Assembly: GCA_016926235.1 (NCBI GenBank)
Contig: JAFGOZ010000489.1
Coordinates: 1-5,239 of the forward strand
DNA length: 5,239 nt
Direction: 5' to 3'
Source: Bacteroidales bacterium
GTDB lineage: Bacteria; Bacteroidota; Bacteroidia; Bacteroidales; UBA10428
How positions within the stretch are numbered: the stretch's first letter is position 1; each line of letters starts with the position of its first letter. The notes beneath the pieces are model-generated. The model saw only the letters and a list, made by a program, of their open reading frames with translations. It had not been told where the DNA came from and searched no databases. Made by a program: the position numbers and the translations under genes. This document shows positions 1-5,239 of the stretch, in pieces.

Positions 1-12
1 ACATGTAATTTC

Positions 13-44
13 CTTGACTTGTATTTCATTGTTTCTTAAATTTA
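13..44 (+). promoter_or_regulatory. Candidate Bacteroidota-type promoter for the susC-susD operon
   Basis: TAAATTTA at 37-44 matches five of six fixed positions of the Bacteroidota -7 element TAnnTTTG. A CTTG at 13-16, 20 bp upstream, matches three of four positions of the -33 element TTTG. The same stretch also reads as TTGACT, 17 bp, TAAATT in the classical sigma-70 pattern. Transcription would then start near position 50 and leave a leader of about 185 nt before the susC start. The call rests only on consensus matching in an AT-rich region where chance matches are common. Confidence 0.3.
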
Positions 45-61
45 TACATCTAACAGCTACG

Positions 62-97
62 ATGTCAAATCTCATATTTGATTATGAGCTTTGGTAT
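62..97 (+). promoter_or_regulatory. Imperfect stem-loop in the upstream region
   Basis: Bases 62-76 pair with 83-97 around a six-base loop (77-82, TTTGAT). The core is CTCATA (71-76) against TATGAG (83-88), followed by one T-C mismatch (70/89), CAAA (66-69) against TTTG (90-93), two G-U wobbles and two closing A-T pairs. In total there are 12 Watson-Crick pairs, two wobbles and one mismatch. No T-tract follows, so this is not a standard intrinsic terminator. It could be an RNA leader structure or a palindromic binding site in DNA. Confidence 0.35.
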
Positions 98-107
98 GGA
101 TGAATAA

Positions 108-125
108 GGACTTTCTAATGAGTCC
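108..125 (+). promoter_or_regulatory. Short stem-loop in the upstream region
   Basis: GGACT (108-112) pairs perfectly with AGTCC (121-125) across an eight-base loop, with a possible extra G-U pair at 113/120. It lies 10 bp after the larger stem-loop and would sit on the same leader RNA if transcription starts near position 50. No T-tract follows. A five-base stem can arise by chance, and its position beside the larger hairpin is the only extra support. Confidence 0.2.
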
Positions 126-193
126 GATAATATCTTATGACCAATATAAAAGATTACCTGTTACAATGATATTTACATAACAATCAGAAATCC

Positions 194-217
194 GATTACA
201 TTAAGATTCTGGTAATC
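194..217. repeat. Inverted repeat GATTAC / GTAATC just upstream of susC
   Basis: GATTAC at 194-199 is mirrored by GTAATC at 212-217 with 12 bp between them, ending 17 bp before the susC ATG. A further copy at 152-158 (GATTACC) is the exact reverse complement of 211-217 (GGTAATC). The same word thus occurs twice direct and once inverted in 66 bp. This could be an operator, or a hairpin near the start codon that affects translation. No regulator is encoded in the window to pair it with. Confidence 0.2.
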
Positions 218-234
218 ATTTAACTTAAGCGATA

Positions 235-3200
235 ATGAAAAAATTATCTCTATTAATATTTTTGTTTGCCTCAGGAGTATTCACGATCACAGCGCAAACA
301 ATAAACATTACTGGTACAGTCAGTTCTGCTGAAGAAGGAATCCCTCTGACTGGAGTGACAGTGCAGGTAAAAGGTACCAGTACTGGTACAGCCACCGATG
401 CTAATGGAAGGTATACTTTGGATGTACCGCTTGATGCAACTACCTTGATATTCTCATTTGTCGGAATGAAAAAACAGGAAGTTGAAATAGCTAACAGGAC
501 CGTTATAGACATTTCGATGGAGTCTGAAATACAAGAATTACGGGAGGTTATGATTACAAGCGGTTATAATATTCAACAATCCTCCCGTAGTACTTCAGCA
601 TTAACACAGGTTGTAACAGGAGAACAATTAACCGTGGCTCGTCAGACAAACATTAACAATGCACTTACAGGTAAAATTTCAGGTATTCAGTTACGCAGCC
701 AGTCATCCATTGCCCTTGATCGGACTGGCTCTGTTAACCTTCGCGGTGATGGAGGTTTTGGTACTGGTAATAGTGTTGTGTTTGTGGTTGACGGAACAAT
801 TTTGCCAAATTCAGGCGATCTGAATATGGATGATATCGAAGATATAACTGTGTTATCAGGTCCATCAGCTTCTGCTATACTTGGATCCCGGGGAGCTAAC
901 GGTGCTATCATAATTACTACTAAGAAGGCAAAAATGAGTGATGACCGAGAAATGGAAATAGAAATTAATTCAGGAATAATGTCCTCTTCAATCTATATAT
1001 TACCTGAATACCAGAATGAATATGCCGGGGGAATGGGGCTTGAAATGATGCAATATAAATGGAAAGAGGGAGATCCGGTTGAGTGGCAATCACTTGACGG
1101 GAAATTATATCCAGATTATTCATATGATTGGAGTTGGGGACCCAGGATGGAAGGGCAGGAGTATATTCCATGGTACTCATGGTATCCCGGTACGAAATAT
1201 ACAGGAACAACAACCAGCCTAGTTCCTCAACCAGGTAATGTAAGGGATTTCTACGAAAGAGGCTGGACCTATAATAACAACATTGCATTCTCGAAAGCCG
1301 GAGATAATTATAATATCCGGGCTGTTATAGGAAATATTAATGTTAAAGGGAATATTCCGGGATCAAGTTTGAAGAAAACAACACTGTCTTTAAAAACCTC
1401 TTTCGATCTGACAAAGAAACTAACCTTTGGAGCCAATATAAATTTCTTTTCAACACTCATAAACGGTGAATTTAATGACTTCTATGGAAACCAATCAACC
1501 GGTTCGTTCAATATGTGGTTTCATCGTAATCTTGATATGAACATCCTTAGAGAATTAAGAGGATTGAGAACGCCAGAAGGAATCTATGCAAGCTGGAACC
1601 ATAATCTTCCAACATCTTATAATCCTGATAATCCGAAGGAATTTTATGCTGCATATTATTGGTTCAATCATTATACATTTTTTGACCTCATTGATCTCCC
1701 TTCAAGATCAGATCGTCTTTTCGGAGATATCTCCCTGAACTATAAAATTATCGAAGGATTGAGAGCAAAAATTACTTATCGTCGTCAACAGGCCAATGGC
1801 TGGCGTGAAGAGAAATATTCTACGGACCTTTATATTAGCCAGCTTTATGCAGCAAGCGACTGGGGGAATCCGAAAGCAAAAGGATACTATTATACCTCAT
1901 CCGCATACTCAATCCGTGAAAATTTTGAAAGCCTTATATCCTTTAACAGAAAAATCAAAGATATCACTATCAATGCCTTCGCAGGTTCTGATTTTTTCAA
2001 TGCGATTGCAAAATCAAACTCAACAAACACTGTTAATGGTTTAGTCTTACCAAATCTCTTTACTATAACTAATTCTGTAGATCAACCTGAGATAAGCAAT
2101 ATCAGGACAAAAGAAAAATATAGAGCCCTGTTCCTCCGCGGTGATATTAGTTTCAGGGATTTTCTCTTCGGGGATTTTACATTAAGAAATGACTGGTATT
2201 CTACATTACCTTCAGAAAATAATTCTGTTCTTTCAAAATCTTTCGGAGCTGCGTTTGTATTCAGCGAACTTTTAGACCTCAAATTTCTGAATTTTGGGAA
2301 AATTCGTGCTTCGTGGGGCGAAATTCCAACCGCTATAGATGTATATTCATATCCGGGCTTCCAATACAACGTTGGTTTGTATAAGAGGTTTGGCAATATT
2401 ATGATGACCACTCCTGATCAGCTAATTGATCCAGATATCCATGGAGCTGTCAAAACACAGAAAGAATTTGGGATTGAATTAAGGTTTATTAATAGGATCG
2501 GATTGACAGTTACTTATTGGGATGGTTCTGAAAAGGATATCCCATATTCAGTAATTATTGCCGGTTACAGTGGAAATTCTTCAAAGTATCTTAATACCGG
2601 AAAAATAAACAAAAAAGGTTTAGACCTTGCATTTAAAGTAACACCTTTTGCATCCACAAATCTAACATATGAATTGAATACTGAATTCTCTTACCTGATT
2701 GAAAATAAAGTTGAAGAAATAGCTGATGGCATCGACGGCTTTTTTGCTATTGATCCTTTTGATAATGCAATACCCTGTATTTATCATGCTACTGGGAAAC
2801 AGTGGGGCGAGTTATTTGGCCAAGGTATTAAAAAGTCTAATGGTCAACCTGTTTTATACCCGGATGGTTCATTTGTGATCGAAGAAGGGAAATATTTTGG
2901 AAGTATTTTACCAAAGATTACAGGGGGAGTTCAAAACACTATCAGATTTCTAAAACACTTCACAATTATAGCGAATCTGGATTACCAGATTGGAGGGAAA
3001 TTCAGTTCAGTATCGGAATTTTTTGGTGATATTGGAGGGATCTATGCACGGACAGCAGGTCTGAACAACAAAGGAAATCCAACTAGAGAACCTGTAGAGG
3101 AAGGTGGAGGAGTACATGTTGTTGGAGTACTGGAGAATGGTGAACCATTTGATGATTATGTTGACGCATTTGACTATTTTATCAATATAAGACCTTCAGT

Positions 3201-3459
3201 TGGTGATCATTATGTTTTTGATATGACTTATATTAAACTTCGGGAAATAAGTATTGGATATAAAATGCCAATTGATATGATCAGTAAGGTCAGTAATAAA
3301 ATTAGGGGATTAGATATATCATTTATTTGTATTAATCCGTGGTTGATCTATTCGGGATCAAAGAATTTTGATCCTTCTGAAATAACACTTGTTAGTGGTG
3401 AGGCAGGACAATTTCCCGGGACAAGATCATTTGGTCTGAATTTTAAAATTAACATGTAG
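235..3459 (+). CDS. SusC/RagA-family TonB-linked outer-membrane transporter
   Basis: This is a complete 1074-residue TonB-dependent transporter of the SusC/RagA family, the usual size for the family. It forms an outer-membrane beta-barrel that imports a ligand delivered by its SusD partner into the periplasm, powered by TonB-ExbBD. Residues 1-20/21 are a Sec signal peptide (MKK, hydrophobic core, ITAQ cleavage site). Residues 24-96 are a carboxypeptidase-regulatory-like beta-sandwich with the GTSTGTATDANGRY signature. A TonB-box-like EVMITSGY lies at 104-111. The plug spans about 115-231, with LTGKISGIQL at 144-153, VVDG at 184-187 and GSRGANGAIIITTKK at 217-231. The rest is barrel, including SWGPRM at 300-305 and YERGWTYNNN at 340-349. 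No STN domain precedes the beta-sandwich, so it lacks the part through which some homologues signal to FecR-type anti-sigma factors. The start at 235 is chosen because the signal peptide begins there; no Shine-Dalgarno is visible. The last residue is Met rather than the usual aromatic. The family call is firm; the substrate is unknown. Confidence 0.96.
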   Translation: MKKLSLLIFLFASGVFTITAQTINITGTVSSAEEGIPLTGVTVQVKGTSTGTATDANGRYTLDVPLDATTLIFSFVGMKKQEVEIANRTVIDISMESEIQELREVMITSGYNIQQSSRSTSALTQVVTGEQLTVARQTNINNALTGKISGIQLRSQSSIALDRTGSVNLRGDGGFGTGNSVVFVVDGTILPNSGDLNMDDIEDITVLSGPSASAILGSRGANGAIIITTKKAKMSDDREMEIEINSGIMSSSIYILPEYQNEYAGGMGLEMMQYKWKEGDPVEWQSLDGKLYPDYSYDWSWGPRMEGQEYIPWYSWYPGTKYTGTTTSLVPQPGNVRDFYERGWTYNNNIAFSKAGDNYNIRAVIGNINVKGNIPGSSLKKTTLSLKTSFDLTKKLTFGANINFFSTLINGEFNDFYGNQSTGSFNMWFHRNLDMNILRELRGLRTPEGIYASWNHNLPTSYNPDNPKEFYAAYYWFNHYTFFDLIDLPSRSDRLFGDISLNYKIIEGLRAKITYRRQQANGWREEKYSTDLYISQLYAASDWGNPKAKGYYYTSSAYSIRENFESLISFNRKIKDITINAFAGSDFFNAIAKSNSTNTVNGLVLPNLFTITNSVDQPEISNIRTKEKYRALFLRGDISFRDFLFGDFTLRNDWYSTLPSENNSVLSKSFGAAFVFSELLDLKFLNFGKIRASWGEIPTAIDVYSYPGFQYNVGLYKRFGNIMMTTPDQLIDPDIHGAVKTQKEFGIELRFINRIGLTVTYWDGSEKDIPYSVIIAGYSGNSSKYLNTGKINKKGLDLAFKVTPFASTNLTYELNTEFSYLIENKVEEIADGIDGFFAIDPFDNAIPCIYHATGKQWGELFGQGIKKSNGQPVLYPDGSFVIEEGKYFGSILPKITGGVQNTIRFLKHFTIIANLDYQIGGKFSSVSEFFGDIGGIYARTAGLNNKGNPTREPVEEGGGVHVVGVLENGEPFDDYVDAFDYFINIRPSVGDHYVFDMTYIKLREISIGYKMPIDMISKVSNKIRGLDISFICINPWLIYSGSKNFDPSEITLVSGEAGQFPGTRSFGLNFKINM

Positions 3460-3493
3460 GATTAAGAAAGAGAGAATTATAATTTGGTTTATT

Positions 3494-4987
3494 ATGAAAA
3501 AAATAATATTTATCGTACTAATCATTGTAACATTATTTTCTTTTTTTACATGTTGCGAAAAACTTGGTGATTTCGGAAATACAAATACGAATCCCGATAG
3601 AACAACTGATCCTTTAACATCAGCTTTGTTGACAAATGTTCTGTCAGGTCTGGGGAAATATTCTGATTCATATCCTGATTTTGAAAGTTGGGCTGCATTA
3701 TACTGTCAGTATTTCTCAGAAACATATTTTACCCATTGGTCATGCTATGATAATCCTAACAGATCTCCAATGAACTATTATTCAAGCGATCTTTATGATC
3801 TTCAGAATATAATTAATCTAAATAGCGATGATGCAACGAAAAATAAAGTAGCCAAGGACGGTGCAAATGAGAACCAGATTGCTATAGCTCGTATTCTTAA
3901 GACATATATTTATTGGACCATAACAGACCGGTGGGGAGATATTCCATATACGGATGCTTTGAAGGACAATCCTTATGTTTCCTATGATACCCAGGAAGAT
4001 ATATATATGGATTTGTTAGTAGAACTGTCTGATGCTGTTGCCCAATTCACATCAGGTAAGCCAATTAAGGGTGATTTTGTATTTAACGGGGATATTTCCA
4101 AATGGAAGAAATTTGCCAATTCATTAAGAATGTTAATTTCTTTGAGGTTGTCAAAAAGGTATCCTTTACCAACAGGTTATGCTGCAACTCAATTTCAACT
4201 AGCTCTTGATGATGCAGCCGGATCCATAGAAACCAATGATGATAATTTCGTTCTTAATTTCGAGGGAGGAGTATTTCGGAATCCTTATTATGTTATGTAT
4301 GATGGTGGAGAGTATACCGGGGAAAGCGCTACCATAACAGATCTTCTCCAGTCGCTGAATAATGATCAGCGCCAGGATGTGTACGGATCATCTGCTGATG
4401 GGACACCATCAACCTTAGGAGTTCCATATGGTGTTGAGGATTCTTTTGTTGCCACATGGCGGCAAGCCAATCCTAACTGGTGTCGTATTTTTCATCCTGA
4501 CTTCCGTGAACAGGATGATCCTATTTATATTATTACGGCATCGCATGTGCTACTGGCACGGGCTGAAGCGGCTGACAGAAGTTGGACATCAGAGACTGCA
4601 AATACAGCTATCCTTTACCAGGATGGTATAACACAATCTTTTTTGCAATGGGGATTAGATACACCGGACAATTCTTATTTTACCAGTCCTAATGTAGCTT
4701 TTACAGAGATTCCAGGAACAGGAGCTAATCTCGAAAAGATTGCAATCCAACAATATGTTGCATTTTACCCTGATGGAACCCAGGGATGGAGCAACTGGAG
4801 AAGAACTGGATATCCTGCTCTTTCTCCTGCACCTAATGCATTCAATTCACCAAAAGTAATTCCTCGCAGATATGTTTATGGAACAGTAGATTATGCTCTT
4901 GCAGCAAAAGGGGTAATAGAGGCTGTTGAAAGACTGGAAGGCGGTGATAGAATGGATTCCAGGATATGGTGGGATAAGGAAGAATAA
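3494..4987 (+). CDS. SusD/RagB-family surface lipoprotein (SusD-like_2 type)
   Basis: This 497-residue protein is the surface-exposed ligand-binding partner of the SusC-like transporter encoded 34 bp upstream; such proteins form a hinged lid on the barrel. Residues 1-19 are a lipoprotein signal peptide (MKK plus a strongly hydrophobic stretch) ending at a tandem C20-C21, either of which could be lipidated. Family signatures follow in order: LGDFGNTNTNPDR (24-36), a helical TPR-like region with RWGDIPYTDAL (146-156), WKKFANSLRMLISLRLSKR (204-222), HVLLARAEAA (351-360), and near the C-terminus SNWRRTGYPAL (433-443), IPRRYVYG (456-463) and DSRIWWDK (488-495). This set and the length fit the SusD-like_2 branch rather than the starch-binding SusD prototype. 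No terminator is seen in the 34-bp gap after susC, and the start sits in an AT-rich context without a well-placed Shine-Dalgarno, so the two genes are very probably co-transcribed. Ligand specificity cannot be read from the sequence. Confidence 0.95.
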   Translation: MKKIIFIVLIIVTLFSFFTCCEKLGDFGNTNTNPDRTTDPLTSALLTNVLSGLGKYSDSYPDFESWAALYCQYFSETYFTHWSCYDNPNRSPMNYYSSDLYDLQNIINLNSDDATKNKVAKDGANENQIAIARILKTYIYWTITDRWGDIPYTDALKDNPYVSYDTQEDIYMDLLVELSDAVAQFTSGKPIKGDFVFNGDISKWKKFANSLRMLISLRLSKRYPLPTGYAATQFQLALDDAAGSIETNDDNFVLNFEGGVFRNPYYVMYDGGEYTGESATITDLLQSLNNDQRQDVYGSSADGTPSTLGVPYGVEDSFVATWRQANPNWCRIFHPDFREQDDPIYIITASHVLLARAEAADRSWTSETANTAILYQDGITQSFLQWGLDTPDNSYFTSPNVAFTEIPGTGANLEKIAIQQYVAFYPDGTQGWSNWRRTGYPALSPAPNAFNSPKVIPRRYVYGTVDYALAAKGVIEAVERLEGGDRMDSRIWWDKEE

Positions 4988-5017
4988 TATCATTATACTA
5001 AACCTGATACATCGATT

Positions 5018-5239
5018 ATGAGTAAAACTAAAATTAATCTGACCTGTTTCTGGTCATTAGCAATTATTTCTCTCTTTTTTCTAAATGAATGTGGAAATGT
5101 GGCAGATCCTGTTTATCAGACAATACGAAATCATGCCGACCAGATAAAGGTAATTGATGCTCATGAGCATCAGCGCTGGACCGAAGAACTTCCAGCCACC
5201 AAGTTCCGTTTTTACCAGCTTCTCGCTTCAAGCTATCTG
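5018..5239 (+). CDS. N-terminal part of an exported amidohydrolase-superfamily protein
   Basis: Only the first 74 residues are present; the frame is open at the right edge. The N-terminus has a basic start (MSKTK), a hydrophobic segment (about residues 11-22) and C25, so it is exported and possibly a lipoprotein. The site reads LNEC, an unusual lipobox with Glu before the Cys. Residues 45-51 read VIDAHEH, a beta-strand followed by the HxH metal-binding pair (H49, H51) that opens the TIM barrel of metal-dependent amidohydrolases. FRFYQLLASSYL (63-74) resembles the segment that follows this motif in Amidohydro_2-like proteins. The superfamily hydrolyses or decarboxylates amides, lactones, esters and carboxylates, or isomerises uronates; the exact reaction cannot be told from this fragment. 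The gene begins 30 bp after the susD-like stop with no terminator between, so it likely belongs to the same operon and would process the imported compound in the cell envelope. A different HxH hydrolase family remains possible. Confidence 0.75.
   Translation, partial: MSKTKINLTCFWSLAIISLFFLNECGNVADPVYQTIRNHADQIKVIDAHEHQRWTEELPATKFRFYQLLASSYL

Larger units (their letters stand above)
1..234. other. Non-coding upstream region of the transporter operon
   Basis: No convincing gene is present on either strand. The longest forward frame open from the left edge ends in a stop at 101-103 and gives an uncharacteristic peptide. The region holds a candidate promoter (13-44), an imperfect stem-loop (62-97), a second short stem-loop (108-125) and GATTAC repeats in both orientations (152-217). 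The preceding gene lies outside the window, so part of this stretch could be its 3' end region. I recognise no riboswitch, tRNA or other named RNA family here. Confidence 0.7.

Noticed and set aside
1..28. Possible start of a divergent minus-strand gene (ATG at 28-26, open to the left edge)
   Set aside because: Only nine codons are visible, which is too few to support a gene; sequence left of the window would decide it.
73..80. CATATTTG as the -7 promoter element
   Set aside because: It matches TAnnTTTG at five of six fixed positions, but no TTG-containing -33 element lies at a suitable distance upstream, and it overlaps the stem-loop.
2..103. Plus-strand frame open from the left edge, possibly the tail of an upstream gene
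   Set aside because: About 33 codons without family features in AT-rich DNA; it overlaps the stem-loop and the candidate promoter.
225..512. Minus-strand open frame of 95 codons over the start of susC
   Set aside because: It lies almost wholly within the coding sequence of a clear SusC family protein in another frame, and its peptide shows no recognisable family.
687..911. Minus-strand open frame of 74 codons inside susC
   Set aside because: It is opposite the conserved plug domain, so its sequence is explained by the coding constraint on the other strand; the proline- and serine-rich peptide has no family features.
965..1288. Minus-strand open frame of 107 codons inside susC
   Set aside because: It is fully covered by the transporter gene, and no promoter, start context or domain supports it.
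1796..2044. Plus-strand open frame of 82 codons in another frame of susC
   Set aside because: It overlaps an uninterrupted, well-supported coding frame and its peptide looks like an out-of-frame read.
2082..2411. Minus-strand open frame of 109 codons inside susC
   Set aside because: It lies entirely within the barrel-coding part of the transporter and has no recognisable domain.
3465..3474. AAGAAAGAGA as a ribosome binding site for susD
   Set aside because: It ends about 19 bp before the ATG, too far for a Shine-Dalgarno interaction, and genes of this phylum usually lack one.
3475..3486. AATTATAATT palindrome and TATAATTTG as a terminator or internal promoter between susC and susD
   Set aside because: The palindrome is pure A/T with no loop or T-tract, and the TA to TTTG spacing does not fit TAnnTTTG. 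The short gap supports co-transcription.
4428..4631. Plus-strand open frame of 67 codons in another frame of susD
   Set aside because: It overlaps the conserved C-terminal half of the SusD-like gene and has no independent support.

Overview
The window is typical Bacteroidota DNA: AT-rich, one strand coding, with no Shine-Dalgarno-like sequence close to any start codon and AT-rich bases directly before each ATG. It carries a complete SusC/RagA-type TonB-dependent outer-membrane transporter followed by a SusD/RagB-type lipoprotein, a gene pair characteristic of this phylum. The sequence alone does not settle the order or genus; an anaerobic or environmental Bacteroidales-like lineage is a guess.

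Layout: 1-234 is non-coding upstream sequence with one candidate promoter, an imperfect stem-loop at 62-97, a smaller one at 108-125 and repeated GATTAC words near the first gene. 235-3459 is the susC-like transporter gene (1074 aa). After 34 bp comes the susD-like gene at 3494-4987 (497 aa, SusD-like_2 flavour). After 30 bp comes a third gene starting at 5018 that runs off the right edge. Its first 74 residues show an exported N-terminus and a DAHEH metal-binding motif typical of the amidohydrolase superfamily. All three genes point the same way with short gaps and no terminator between them, so one transcript is likely.

Functional reading: the SusD-like protein sits on the cell surface as the substrate-binding lid of the SusC-like barrel, which imports the ligand into the periplasm using TonB energy. 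A co-transcribed, exported metal-dependent hydrolase would act on the ligand or its product. No glycoside hydrolase, polysaccharide lyase or sulfatase is visible, so the cargo is open. The amidohydrolase makes a small amide, lactone, ester or carboxylate compound at least as reasonable as a glycan. I see no mobile element, CRISPR array, tRNA or rRNA. The core is a known system type; the unusual points are the hydrolase partner and the structured leader.
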